Assembly (NCBI GenBank): GCA_036262835.1
Contig: DATAID010000105.1
Location: 134,884-198,883, forward strand
DNA length: 64,000 nucleotides
Source of the DNA: RBG-16-66-20 sp036262835
Lineage (GTDB): Bacteria > Pseudomonadota > Gammaproteobacteria > Burkholderiales > SG8-39
Reading direction: 5' to 3'
Positions 1-8,441 of the stretch are shown here, in pieces. Position 1 is the first letter of the stretch. Every line of letters starts with the position of its first letter. The notes beneath the pieces were generated by a model that saw only the letters and a program-made list of their open reading frames with translations, was not told the DNA's origin and ran no database searches. The position numbers and the translations under genes are program-made.

Positions 1-1
1 G

Positions 2-46
2 GGGCGCAATCCGCTGCCCTGGACCCGCGAGTACATGTACCGCTAG
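2..46 (+). CDS. 3' end of an unidentified gene (partial)
   Basis: Fourteen codons and a TAG stop at 44-46 are visible. The tail reads GRNPLPWTREYMYR and has G or C at nearly every third codon position, which fits the coding style of the window. The gene runs in from the left edge and converges on the TauE/SafE gene, whose stop begins 7 bp further on. Too little is present to name a family. Confidence 0.45.
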   Translation, partial: GRNPLPWTREYMYR

Positions 47-53
47 TGGCGTC

Positions 54-794
54 CTAAAGGGCGCGCACCACGAGCGAGATCCCGCTCGCGAGCAGCATCA
101 CCGCGACGACCCGCATCAGCGCTTCGCGCGAGATGCGGCGGAACAGATGGCCGGCCGCCCACAGGCCGGCGAGCCCCGACGGAATGACGGCGAGCGCGTA
201 GAGCCAGACCTTGGGCTCGAGCAGGAATCCCGTGATGAAGAAGGCGACTGCGCGCATCGAGATGCTGGTGAGCGTCGCAAGGCCCATCGTCGCGCGGTAC
301 TGCTCCTTGGTAAGCCCTCGATGAGAAAGGTACATCGCGTAGGGCGGCCCGCCCGCGCCGAAGAGCGTGCTCGTCAAGCCGCCCGCGAATCCCGCCGGAT
401 AGGCCCAGCCCGAAGGCAGCCTGCGGTGCGATTCGCCGCGGCGCGCGAGGCTGTAGACCGCAAACGCGATGACGAAGATTCCGAGCGCCATCGTTGCGGC
501 CTGGCGCGGAAGATTGACGAGCAGCGTCACGCCCGTCGCGGTGCCGACGAGGATGGCGGGCACCATGCGCGTCCATTCGGCCCGCACCGCGTTACGCGGA
601 TTCTCGAAGCCGACGCGCAGCGCGGTCGAGAAATCCATGAGCACATAGAGCGCGAGGGCGAAGGGCAGCGACACCATGTGAGTGGCGATCGGGATGGTGA
701 CGAGCGCCGTGCCGAAGCCCGTGATGCCGTACACGATCGCGCCGGCGAAGCCGGCGCCGGCGAGCCAGGCGATTTCGGCGAACGAGAACTCCAC
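54..794 (-). CDS. TauE/SafE family sulfite/anion exporter
   Basis: A 246-residue inner-membrane protein with about eight hydrophobic segments. It has the internal duplication typical of the TauE/SafE family: glycine-rich stretches near residues 22-36 (GITGFGTALV) and 136-156 (GGLTSTLFGAGGPP) mark the two halves. The family exports sulfite, sulfoacetate or other small organosulfur or organic anions; the substrate here is unknown. A GTG start at 794 gives the normal family length. It lies only 2 bp after the stop of the spermidine-synthase-like gene, so this is the last gene of a four-gene operon. A longer reading would run back through the upstream gene in another frame and is rejected. Confidence 0.85.
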   Translation of the reverse strand: MEFSFAEIAWLAGAGFAGAIVYGITGFGTALVTIPIATHMVSLPFALALYVLMDFSTALRVGFENPRNAVRAEWTRMVPAILVGTATGVTLLVNLPRQAATMALGIFVIAFAVYSLARRGESHRRLPSGWAYPAGFAGGLTSTLFGAGGPPYAMYLSHRGLTKEQYRATMGLATLTSISMRAVAFFITGFLLEPKVWLYALAVIPSGLAGLWAAGHLFRRISREALMRVVAVMLLASGISLVVRAL

Positions 795-796
795 GC

Positions 797-1549
797 CTAG
801 GGGCCCAGATGCAGCGCGGCGCGAGTGCAGCGGTTCATGCGCCGCAGCCGGTCGACGTAGCGGCCAAAGGGCATCGCGTGGCGCTTTTCGAGGACCGCCG
901 CGCGCGCGCGCAGCTCGTCCCAGCGGAACTCGGGCGGCGCGCCTTTCAGGGCGATGACGACGATGTTCGGATCGTTCAGCGCCGGGAAAGCGATGACGGC
1001 GCCCGCGAATGCGCGCTCGATGCGCCGCAGGTTGCGATCCAGGTTCTGATCGTCGTCCATGAAGTTCACTACCATCGCGCCCGGATCCTCGAGCGAGCCC
1101 CAGGCCGCGTCGAAGAACGCCTGAGAGACGAGCGCCGCGGGCGTCGACTCGTCCTCGAAGCCGTCCACGACGAGCAGATCGCAGCACTCGGGCGCGAGCG
1201 CCCGCACGCCGTCGCCATGCTCGATGCGCAGGCGCGCATCGTCGCCCGGGACGTGAAAAAGCGAGCGCGCCGTCGTGATCACGCGCTCGTCGGACTCGAC
1301 CACGTGCGTGCGCAGCCCGTTCAGGTGCCGGTGGAAGTACTTGGCGAGCGAGCCGCCCCCGAGGCCGATCATGAGCGCGCGCCGCGGCGCCGGATGGAAG
1401 AGGAGGAAGGCCATCATGCAGCGCGTGTAGTCGAGCTCGAGGGCGAACGGGTCGTCCATGCGCATGGCGCTCTGGATCGCCTCGCCCCCGATGTGCAGGT
1501 GGCGAACGCCGCGCTCCTCGCTCACGACGAGATCCGGACGCCGGCCCAT
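797..1549 (-). CDS. Spermidine-synthase-like (SpeE fold) methyltransferase-family protein
   Basis: A 250-residue protein with a Rossmann-type SAM/dcSAM-binding core: GLGGGS at residues 63-68, an acidic residue after the second strand (VVES near 85) and LLVVDGFED near 126-133. The layout matches spermidine-synthase-like proteins that lack the N-terminal beta-barrel of true SpeE. Whether it makes a polyamine or methylates something else cannot be decided. The ATG at 1549 follows the stop of the upstream PLP enzyme by 5 bp, so the genes are co-transcribed. In-frame reading further upstream only shadows the neighbouring gene. Confidence 0.75.
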   Translation of the reverse strand: MGRRPDLVVSEERGVRHLHIGGEAIQSAMRMDDPFALELDYTRCMMAFLLFHPAPRRALMIGLGGGSLAKYFHRHLNGLRTHVVESDERVITTARSLFHVPGDDARLRIEHGDGVRALAPECCDLLVVDGFEDESTPAALVSQAFFDAAWGSLEDPGAMVVNFMDDDQNLDRNLRRIERAFAGAVIAFPALNDPNIVVIALKGAPPEFRWDELRARAAVLEKRHAMPFGRYVDRLRRMNRCTRAALHLGP

Positions 1550-1554
1550 CCTCG

Positions 1555-2670
1555 CTATGTCAGCGCGCCGCGGGCGCTGACGGGCCAGAAGTCCTCGACC
1601 ACCCCGTTGCGAACGCACACGTACCAGTCGTAGAGGTTCACCGTCGGATCGCAGTGCCCGGGCACGAGCAGGAGCTTCTCGCCGAGCTTGGGCGCCGCGG
1701 CCCCCGCGCCGATCTCGACCCAGCCATGCTCGTCCGAGGCGCGCACATAGGCGAGCCCCGGGCGCTCCCAGACGGCGGGCATGCCCGAATCGACGCTCGA
1801 GGCCTTCAACCCCGCGTCCACGATGGCGACATCCGGCGCGGGCCGGCTCATCACGGTTGCGAGCACGAAAAGCGAATGCTCGAAGCGCGGCAGCGGCGGT
1901 GCCCACTCGTTCTTCGCGTAATCCCAGTCCATGAACACGTACGAGCCGGGCTGGATCTCGTCCCAGACGCCCGCCTCGACTTCGAGCATGAACGTGCCGC
2001 TGCCCGCGCCGGTCACGCGCGGGCACGCGATGCCGTTCTCGGCCAGCAGGCTTTTCATGTTCTTCACCTGCAAAGCCGCGTTCATGACCGCCGTGCGGCG
2101 CTCCTCGATCGAGCGAAAGTGCTGCGCGCGGCCGTGATAGGCCTGCAGTCCCGCGAAGCGCAGGTTGGGCGAGGCGGCAATCGCCCGGGCGAGCGCGAGC
2201 GCCGGCGCCCCTGGCGCGATGCCGCAGCGGCGCATGCCGACCTCGAGCTCGATGTAGGTGTCGATCGTGGCGCCGGCGCGCGCCGCGGCGGCCTGCAGGT
2301 CGCGCGCATTGCCCGTGTCGTCGACGCAAACGCCGATCTTCGCCTTCTTCGCGAGCGCAGCCAGGCGCTCGAGCTTGCGCGCGCCCACCACTTCGTTCGA
2401 GACGAGGACGTCCTGGACGCCTCCGGCGACGAGCGCCTCGGCTTCCGCCACCTTCTGGCAGCACACGCCCACCGCCCCCGCGGCGATCTGGCGCTTCGCG
2501 ATCTCGGCGCACTTGTGCGTCTTCGCGTGCGCCCGCACGCGCACCTTGCCGGCGACCGCGTTGGTGAGCCGCGCGAGATTGGTCTCGAACGCCTCCAGGT
2601 CCACGATGAGCGCGGGCGTGTCCACGTCCTCGAGGCGCATGCCTTTTTGCGCCGGCGCCGGCTGGCTCAT
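1555..2670 (-). CDS. DSD1-type PLP enzyme (D-threonine aldolase / D-serine dehydratase-like)
   Basis: A 371-residue fold-type III PLP enzyme. The alanine-racemase-like N-terminal barrel carries the PLP lysine in RAHAKTHK (K50). The C-terminal domain has the His-Cys metal pair of the family in VPGHCDPTVN (H339, C340). Relatives are metal-dependent D-threonine aldolases, D-serine dehydratases and D-threo-3-hydroxyaspartate dehydratases, all acting on beta-hydroxy D-amino acids; the exact substrate is inferred only to that class. The ATG overlaps the stop of the upstream MFS gene as ATGA, indicating translational coupling, so the transporter may carry the enzyme's substrate or product. Confidence 0.82.
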   Translation of the reverse strand: MSQPAPAQKGMRLEDVDTPALIVDLEAFETNLARLTNAVAGKVRVRAHAKTHKCAEIAKRQIAAGAVGVCCQKVAEAEALVAGGVQDVLVSNEVVGARKLERLAALAKKAKIGVCVDDTGNARDLQAAAARAGATIDTYIELEVGMRRCGIAPGAPALALARAIAASPNLRFAGLQAYHGRAQHFRSIEERRTAVMNAALQVKNMKSLLAENGIACPRVTGAGSGTFMLEVEAGVWDEIQPGSYVFMDWDYAKNEWAPPLPRFEHSLFVLATVMSRPAPDVAIVDAGLKASSVDSGMPAVWERPGLAYVRASDEHGWVEIGAGAAAPKLGEKLLLVPGHCDPTVNLYDWYVCVRNGVVEDFWPVSARGALT

Positions 2671-3854
2671 GCGCGAGCGCTCCGCTGCAGGTAGCCGAAC
2701 CAGGTGATCGCGGCGATGGCGATGACGATGAGGGGCAGCGCGGCCAGGTTCACTTTCTCCCATCCGGAGCCCGTGACGATCATTCCCGAGGCGAGCGAGG
2801 AGACCACCATCATCACGAAGACCGCCGTCTCGTTCGCGCCTTGCGCGGTCGCACGCTCCTCGGGCCGGTAGGTCTCGGTGAGGAGCGCGGTGCCGCCGAT
2901 ATAGAGGAAGTTCCAGCCGACGCCGAGCAGGACGAGCGCCCACCAGAAATTCGCCACCGCGACCCCCGAGATCGCGACCGCGACCGTGACGAGATTGAGC
3001 GCCGCGCCGGCGAACAGCACCGGCAGCACCCCGACCCGCTTGATGAGCGGGCCGGTGAAGAACGACGGCGCGAACATGGCGATCACGTGCGAGGAGATGA
3101 CGAACGCGGCGTCGCCGAAGGGATGCCCGCACGCCTGCATGGCGATGGGCGTCGAGGTCATGAGGAAGTTCATGACGCCATAGCCGATCGCGCCCGACAG
3201 CACGGCGACGATGAATTTCGGCTGCCGCGCGATCTCGGCGAGCGGCCGTCCGCGCCTGGCCGAATCCTGGCTGCCCGCCTCCGGCAGCCGCAGCAGCGCG
3301 ACCAGCGCAATCATCGCCGCGGCGTACAGGATCAGCTCAAGATAGGCGCCCGCGAACCGGGGGCCGGGCAACTGCACGGTCTGCCGGCTGACCGCCGGCC
3401 CGAGCAGGCCGCCGACGAGTCCGCCCGCGAGGACGAGCGAGATCGCGGTCGAGCGCCATTCCGGGGGCGAGGCGTCCGCGGCCACGAACCGGTAGTACTG
3501 GCCGAAGGCGTTATAGACACCGAAAACGAGCGCGCCGAGGCAAAGCGTCCAGAAGCTGCCGAGCCACATGGCGCTCGAGCAAAGCAGCGCCCCGGCGACC
3601 GCGAAGAGCATGCCGTGCATGAGCCCCGAGCGCCGCCCGACGCGCTTCATGTAGTGCGAGGCGGGCATGGTCGAGAGCGCCCCGCCCGCCACCCAGCAGG
3701 TGACCGGCAAGGTGGCGAGCGCCGGCGTCGGCGCGAGCGCGAGGCCGGCGAGGCCGTTGATCGCGATCAGCGTCGAATTGTTGGAGAGCAGCATCGCCTG
3801 GCAGGCGGCGAGCAGACCGACGTTACGCCGGGTAGTGCGGGCGGGGCTGGACAT
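2667..3854 (-). CDS. MFS transporter
   Basis: A 395-residue protein with about twelve membrane segments. The cytoplasmic loop between helices 2 and 3 has the MFS A-type motif (MKRVGRRSG), and a longer hydrophilic loop near residues 195-210 separates the two six-helix halves. The substrate is unknown. It is the first gene of a four-gene operon, coupled to the D-amino-acid enzyme by ATGA. The ATG at 3854 has no recognisable Shine-Dalgarno, and a LexA-type box ends only 4 bp upstream of it. The message may therefore be leaderless and SOS-repressed, or the true start may lie a few codons inside. Confidence 0.85.
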   Translation of the reverse strand: MSSPARTTRRNVGLLAACQAMLLSNNSTLIAINGLAGLALAPTPALATLPVTCWVAGGALSTMPASHYMKRVGRRSGLMHGMLFAVAGALLCSSAMWLGSFWTLCLGALVFGVYNAFGQYYRFVAADASPPEWRSTAISLVLAGGLVGGLLGPAVSRQTVQLPGPRFAGAYLELILYAAAMIALVALLRLPEAGSQDSARRGRPLAEIARQPKFIVAVLSGAIGYGVMNFLMTSTPIAMQACGHPFGDAAFVISSHVIAMFAPSFFTGPLIKRVGVLPVLFAGAALNLVTVAVAISGVAVANFWWALVLLGVGWNFLYIGGTALLTETYRPEERATAQGANETAVFVMMVVSSLASGMIVTGSGWEKVNLAALPLIVIAIAAITWFGYLQRSARA

Positions 3855-3875
3855 CAGATACTGGACATGTATACA
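3848..3875 (+). promoter_or_regulatory. Candidate sigma70 promoter of the PA0069-type gene
   Basis: The -35 hexamer TGGACA (3848-3853) matches consensus at 5 of 6 positions. A 16-bp spacer leads to TATACA (3870-3875), 4 of 6. Transcription would start near 3882, giving a leader of about 24 nt before the ATG at 3906. The -10 hexamer lies inside the LexA-type box, the usual place for SOS repression. Confidence 0.5.
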
Positions 3876-3878
3876 GTA
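3859..3878. promoter_or_regulatory. LexA (SOS) box
   Basis: The site reads TACTG, then GACATGTATA, then CAGTA. This is TACTG-N10-CAGTA, the outer consensus of the enterobacterial and betaproteobacterial LexA operator; only 3 of 20 positions differ from the ideal TACTG(TA)5CAGTA. It lies between the divergent MFS and radical SAM genes, 4 bp from one start and 27 bp from the other, and covers the predicted -10 of the latter. Confidence 0.7.
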
Positions 3879-3905
3879 GCAGGGAGTCAGCCCATTCTAG
3901 AGCCA

Positions 3906-4976
3906 ATGCAGAAGCTTCGCGGCGCGCTTTCGCAGATCCAAGGACGTTTCGAAACGGCACAGCGCTCGCCCTTCGACGACGGCTGGACGCCCGAGGAGCA
4001 GGCCGAGAGCGCCGTGAAGACGATCGTCGTCGAGGAGCGCGCCCGGACGATCATCGCGCGCAACGACTCGCCCGATGTGCCCTTCGAGCAGTCCATCAAC
4101 CCCTACCGCGGCTGCGAGCATGGCTGCATCTACTGCTACGCGCGGCCGAGCCACGCGTACCTCGAGCTTTCGCCCGGCCTCGACTTCGAGACGCGGCTCT
4201 TCGCCAAGACGAACGCGGTCGAGCTGCTGAAGGACGAGCTTTCCGGGAGGGGCTACGTCGTCAAGCCGCTCGCCTTCGGCACCAATACCGACTGCTACCA
4301 GCCCGTCGAGCGGCGCTACGGGATCATGCGCGGCCTCATCGAGGTCCTGGCGGACTGCGATCATCCGCTCACGATCGTCACGAAATCGGCGTTGATCGAG
4401 CGCGACATCGACCTGCTTGCGCCCATGGCGAAAAAGAATCTCGTGAAGGCCTTCATCTCGGTCACGACGATGGATGCGGCGCTGGCGAGGAAGCTCGAGC
4501 CGCGCGCGGCGAGCCCGTCGCGCCGGATCGATGCGATCCGCGCGCTCGCGGGCGCGGGCATCCCCACCGGCGTGCTCGCCGCCCCGCAGATTCCCGCGCT
4601 CACCGACAAGACGCTCGAGCACGTGCTCGAGCAGGCAGCTGAAGCCGGGGCGACGATGGCGGGCTGGATCCTGCTGCGCCTTCCGAACGAAGTGCGGCCG
4701 CTCTTCAAGGAGTGGTTGGCGACGCACTATCCGCAGCGCGCCGATCACGTGATCAGCCTCGTCAAGCAGTCGCGCGGCGGCCGCGAGAACGACCCGAACT
4801 TCCATACGCGCATGAGCGGCTCGGGCAACTTCGTCGAGCTGATCGGCCAGCGCTTCGAGCTCGCCTGCAAGCGCCTGGGCCTGAACCGCGAGGACACCCA
4901 CATGGCGCCGCGCGGGGGCCTCGACTGCAGCCGCTTCCGCCCGCCGCGAAACTCCGGCCAGCTCGGCCTCTTCTGA
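3906..4976 (+). CDS. PA0069-family radical SAM protein (spore photoproduct lyase-like)
   Basis: A 356-residue radical SAM enzyme. The iron-sulfur motif is C-X3-C-X2-C at C70, C74 and C77 within RGCEHGCIYCYAR. Length and C-terminus (RFRPPRNSGQLGLF) match the PA0069/SplB-like family, which is related to spore photoproduct lyase but found in non-sporulating bacteria; the reaction is not established. The ATG at 3906 follows a LexA-type box by 27 bp. From memory, PA0069 itself is listed in the Pseudomonas aeruginosa LexA regulon, so SOS control may be conserved and a DNA-damage role is plausible. An in-frame extension upstream crosses the promoter and was rejected. A MATE gene follows after 14 bp. 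Confidence 0.88.
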   Translation: MQKLRGALSQIQGRFETAQRSPFDDGWTPEEQAESAVKTIVVEERARTIIARNDSPDVPFEQSINPYRGCEHGCIYCYARPSHAYLELSPGLDFETRLFAKTNAVELLKDELSGRGYVVKPLAFGTNTDCYQPVERRYGIMRGLIEVLADCDHPLTIVTKSALIERDIDLLAPMAKKNLVKAFISVTTMDAALARKLEPRAASPSRRIDAIRALAGAGIPTGVLAAPQIPALTDKTLEHVLEQAAEAGATMAGWILLRLPNEVRPLFKEWLATHYPQRADHVISLVKQSRGGRENDPNFHTRMSGSGNFVELIGQRFELACKRLGLNREDTHMAPRGGLDCSRFRPPRNSGQLGLF

Positions 4977-4990
4977 CTTACTCTGGCAGC

Positions 4991-6334
4991 GTGAGCACCG
5001 CTGCCGCCGCCCATCGCCTGGTCGAGGCGCCGATTATGCCGACCCTGGCGCGCCTTTCGGCGCCCGGCCTCCTCCTCGTGGTTTTCCAGTCCGCGGTCTC
5101 GATCGCTGATACGCATTACGTCGGCCGCCTCGGCACCGCGCCGCTCGCCGGCCTCGCGCTCGTTTTCCCCCTCCTCATGCTCCTGCAGATGACCTCCGCC
5201 GGCGCCATGGGCGGCGGCGTTTCATCCGCGATCGCGCGAGCGCTAGGCGCGGGCGACCTTGCGCGCGCGCGCTCGCTCGTCGTGCACGCGCTCGTGATCG
5301 CGCTCGGCATGGCCGCGGGCTTCACGCTCGTGCTCCTCACCCTCGGCCCCTCGATTTACCGCCTGCTCGGCGGCGGCGGGGAGGCGCTCGCGCACGCGCT
5401 CACCTACTCGAACGTCGTCTTCGCGGGCGCGATCGGCGTCTGGCTCGCCAACACCTTCGCGAGCATCATGCGCGGCAGCGGCAACACGCTCGTGCCGGCG
5501 CTCGCGCTCGTGGCCGCGGCGATCCTGCAGATCCCGCTCTCGGGCGCGCTTACGCTCGGCTGGGGTCCCTTCCCCGCCCTCGGCATCGCCGGCGCGGCGA
5601 GCGCCTATGTCTTTGGCGCCGGCGTGGCGACCTTGGTGAGCGGAACGGTCGTGCTACGCGGACGCCTGTGTCCGACGCGCGCGGACCTGAAGCTCGATCC
5701 GCGCCGCTTCGGCGACATCCTGAAGGTGGGCGCGATCTCCTCGCTCTCGGCGCTGCAGACGGTGATCACCGCGGTGGTGCTGACGGGCCTGGTCGGGCGC
5801 TTCGGCACCGCCGCGCTCGCGGGCTACGGCGTCGGAATGCGCCTGGAGCTCCTTCAGGTGCCGATCGCCTTTGCGATCGGCCAGGCGCTCGTCGTCATGG
5901 TCGGCACGAACGTGGGCGCGGGCAGCGCCGCGCGCGCGAAGCGCATCGCCTATCTCGGCGCGGCGATGGCGGCGGCGTTCTGCCTCGTCATCGGCTCGAC
6001 GGTGGCGCTCCTGCCGCGGCTCTGGGTGTCGATCTTCTCGGCCGACCCGGCGGTCCTCGAGGCCGGCTCCGCCTATCTGCGTACCGTGGGACCCTTCTAC
6101 CCGTTCATGGGGATGGGAATCGCGCTCTACTTCGCCTCGCAGGGCGCGGCGCGAGTGGGCTGGCCGGTGCTCGCGGGGACGGCGCGGCTCATCATCGTGA
6201 TCTGCGGCGGCTTCGCCGTCGTCTCGTACGCCGGGTCGCTACCGGCGCTCTATGCGGTGGTCGCCTTGGGGATGACTGTCTGGGGGAGTGCCACGCTGTA
6301 CGCGGTAAGGACGACCGACTGGTCGCGTCACTGA
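4991..6334 (+). CDS. MATE family efflux transporter
   Basis: A 447-residue inner-membrane protein with twelve hydrophobic segments in two MatE halves. Each half begins with a similar pattern (HYVGRLGTAPLAGLALV near residue 45 and GRFGTAALAGYGVGMRLE in the second half). MATE proteins exchange Na+ or H+ for cationic drugs or metabolites. The GTG at 4991 keeps the conserved cytoplasmic N-terminus ending in APIMPTLARL; the next ATG inside it would cut that off. It starts 14 bp after the radical SAM stop, so it is probably in the same, possibly SOS-controlled, transcript. Its end overlaps the convergent hydrolase by 7 bp. Confidence 0.88.
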   Translation: MSTAAAAHRLVEAPIMPTLARLSAPGLLLVVFQSAVSIADTHYVGRLGTAPLAGLALVFPLLMLLQMTSAGAMGGGVSSAIARALGAGDLARARSLVVHALVIALGMAAGFTLVLLTLGPSIYRLLGGGGEALAHALTYSNVVFAGAIGVWLANTFASIMRGSGNTLVPALALVAAAILQIPLSGALTLGWGPFPALGIAGAASAYVFGAGVATLVSGTVVLRGRLCPTRADLKLDPRRFGDILKVGAISSLSALQTVITAVVLTGLVGRFGTAALAGYGVGMRLELLQVPIAFAIGQALVVMVGTNVGAGSAARAKRIAYLGAAMAAAFCLVIGSTVALLPRLWVSIFSADPAVLEAGSAYLRTVGPFYPFMGMGIALYFASQGAARVGWPVLAGTARLIIVICGGFAVVSYAGSLPALYAVVALGMTVWGSATLYAVRTTDWSRH

Positions 6335-7119
6335 ATGAATTCGACCAGTGCGTCGAGCGTGGCGTCGGGCGCCTCGGCCATGAGCGAGTGCCCGGAAGTC
6401 CTCACCTGCACGCGCGCGGGCGCCTTGATCGCCTTGATGAGCGCCTCGGCATTGCGCGCCGGGGTCATCACGTCGCGCCCGCCCAGGATGAAAAGCACCG
6501 GGCAGCGCAGCTTGCCGGCGGCCTCGATGCCGCCGTCGTAGGCGTTGCAGGCGGCCAGCGCCGAGTGCAGGACGCCGGGCGCAAGGCGCCCTAGGCGCGC
6601 CAGCGTGTCGCCGTACATCCACATGCCCGGGTTCGGATTGGCGCCGAGCGGAACCTGCGGCGCGTGGCCCCAGATCGTCGACATGTCGTAGGCAGTGGGA
6701 TCGTTTCGCTTCGCCGCCTCCAGGAAGGCGTCGGTCACCTTCATCGGATAGCCCACGCCGATGAGCGCGATGCGCTCGGCCTGCTCCGGATAGCGCGCCG
6801 CGAATTCCAGCGCAACGAGCGCGCCCATCGAATGGCCTACCAGTGCGGCGGCGGCGATTCTCTTCTCGTCCAGGATCTTCTTCACCCACGCCGCCATCGC
6901 CTCGATCGTCCCGATCGGCGGCCCCTCGGAGCGACCGTGCCCCGGCAGGTCGAGCGCGAGCACGTTGCGGCCGTGATAGCCGAAATAGCGGCTCTGCAGC
7001 CCCCACCAGGAATGGTCCAGCCCTGCGCCGTGGAGAAAGACGACCGTGGGCTTCGCCGGCTCGAACTCGTGCGCCGCCGCGTAGGCGAACGCCTTTTTTC
7101 CGTCCACCTGCAGGTTCAT
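6328..7119 (-). CDS. Alpha/beta hydrolase
   Basis: A 263-residue hydrolase with the oxyanion loop FLHGAG (28-33), the nucleophile elbow GHSMG (S97), an acid in GGRDVMTP and a late catalytic histidine in GHSLM (H244). There is no signal peptide, so it is cytoplasmic. The ATG overlaps the stop of the sulfhydrylase gene as ATGA, so the two are made together; the hydrolase could process an acylated precursor, but nothing shows that directly. Its 3' end overlaps the convergent MATE gene by 7 bp. Confidence 0.83.
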   Translation of the reverse strand: MNLQVDGKKAFAYAAAHEFEPAKPTVVFLHGAGLDHSWWGLQSRYFGYHGRNVLALDLPGHGRSEGPPIGTIEAMAAWVKKILDEKRIAAAALVGHSMGALVALEFAARYPEQAERIALIGVGYPMKVTDAFLEAAKRNDPTAYDMSTIWGHAPQVPLGANPNPGMWMYGDTLARLGRLAPGVLHSALAACNAYDGGIEAAGKLRCPVLFILGGRDVMTPARNAEALIKAIKAPARVQVRTSGHSLMAEAPDATLDALVEFIQ

Positions 7120-8408
7120 CTCTGCGACGCCTTTAGCGAGCGATCGAGGTCGTCGATCAGGTCCTGCGGATCTTCCAGGCCGATCGAGAGCCGGATCGTG
7201 CCCGGGCCGATGCCGGCTTTCTTCAGGTCTTCGTCCGTCATGCGGTAGTGCGTCGTGCTCGCCGGGTGGATGACGAGCGATTTTGCATCGCCCACGTTGG
7301 CGAGGTGCGAGAACACGCGCAGCGACTCGATGAACCTGCGCCCGGCGTCCCGGCCGCCCTTGATGTCGAACGTGAACACCGCGCCGCAGCCGAGCGGGAG
7401 CAGGCGCTTCGCGATTTTGTTGTCCGGGTGTCCTTCGAGCTCGGGAAAAACGACCGATTGAACGGAAGAATGCCTTGAAAGAAACGCGACAATCTTTCTC
7501 GTGCTCTCCACATGCCGCGGCATGCGCAGGTGCAGCGTCTCGATGCCCTGCAGGATCTGGAAGGCGGTCATCGGCGCCATGCAGGCGCCAAAATCCCTCA
7601 ACCCCTCGCGCCTCGCGCGCAGGAGAAAGGCGCGCGTGCCCGATTCCTCCTCGAAATCCATGCCGTGGAAGCCGGCGTAGGGCGCGGTGAGCTGCGGAAA
7701 CTTGCCGCTCTTCTCCCAATCGAACCGCCCCGAATCGACCAGCACGCCGCCGATCGCGATGCCGTGCCCGCCGAGGAACTTGGTGGCCGAGTGATAGAGC
7801 AGATCGGCGCCGTGCTCGAACGGCTTCATCAGGTACGGCGTCGTGAACGTGGAATCGACCAGCAGCGGCAACCCGGCCTCGTGCGCGACCCTTGAAACGG
7901 CCGGGATGTCGAGCACATCCAGCCCCGGATTGCCGAGCGTTTCCCCGAAGAGCAGCCGTGTGCTGGCCTTTATTTCCCTGCGGAAATTCTCCGGATCTCT
8001 CGGTGAAACGAAGGTCGTTTCAATTCCAAACCTTTTCAACGTGTAGCCGAGGAGATTGTGGGATCCGCCGTAGAGCGCGGTGGAGGCGACGATATGGCTG
8101 CCCGCGTCCATGAGGGTCGCGATCGCGAGGTGCAGCGCCGCCTGGCCGCTCGCGGTCGCGATCGCGCCGACGCCGCCCTCGAGCGCGGCCACTCGCTCCT
8201 CCAGCACGGCCACGGTCGGATTGGAGATGCGCGAGTAGACGTGGCCCGCGCGCTCCATGTTGAAGAGCGAGGCCGCGTGCGCGCTGTCGCGAAAGACGTA
8301 GGAGGTGGTCTGGTAGACCGGTACCGCGCGCGCCCCCGTCGCCGGATCGGGCGACTGGCCGGCGTGCAACGCCAGCGTGTCAAACCCCGGATATTTGGGA
8401 CCGGACAT
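7116..8408 (-). CDS. metY: O-acetylhomoserine sulfhydrylase (Cys/Met metabolism PLP enzyme)
   Basis: A 430-residue enzyme of the Cys/Met-metabolism PLP family. The PLP-binding lysine is K210 in SATKFLGGHG, the phosphate-binding region is SGQAALHLA near 88-96, and YSRISNPT near 58-65 contributes the active-site tyrosine and arginine. The length and the 50-residue insertion between the two domains favour O-acetylhomoserine sulfhydrylase over cystathionine gamma-synthase (about 390 residues). It would make homocysteine, the methyl acceptor for the MetE-like proteins further along. The hydrolase at 6328 is translationally coupled to it. No SAM riboswitch is visible; only 33 bp or so precede the gene. 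Confidence 0.88.
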   Translation of the reverse strand: MSGPKYPGFDTLALHAGQSPDPATGARAVPVYQTTSYVFRDSAHAASLFNMERAGHVYSRISNPTVAVLEERVAALEGGVGAIATASGQAALHLAIATLMDAGSHIVASTALYGGSHNLLGYTLKRFGIETTFVSPRDPENFRREIKASTRLLFGETLGNPGLDVLDIPAVSRVAHEAGLPLLVDSTFTTPYLMKPFEHGADLLYHSATKFLGGHGIAIGGVLVDSGRFDWEKSGKFPQLTAPYAGFHGMDFEEESGTRAFLLRARREGLRDFGACMAPMTAFQILQGIETLHLRMPRHVESTRKIVAFLSRHSSVQSVVFPELEGHPDNKIAKRLLPLGCGAVFTFDIKGGRDAGRRFIESLRVFSHLANVGDAKSLVIHPASTTHYRMTDEDLKKAGIGPGTIRLSIGLEDPQDLIDDLDRSLKASQR

Positions 8409-8441
8409 TCGTCCTGCCTAGAGCGGACCCGCCAAAACTGC

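Noticed and set aside
797..2512. A 571-codon reading that would fuse the spermidine-synthase-like protein to upstream sequence
   Set aside because: The upstream half runs through the PLP-enzyme gene in a wrong frame. The conserved protein begins at the ATG at 1549.
2841..4976. A 711-codon reading of the radical SAM gene
   Set aside because: The first half is antisense to the MFS gene and crosses the promoter and LexA box. The family start is at 3906.
8409..8441. SAM riboswitch before the sulfhydrylase gene
   Set aside because: Only about 33 bp lie between metY and the upstream gene, too short for any known SAM riboswitch, and no conserved core is visible. The MetE-like genes also have no room for one.
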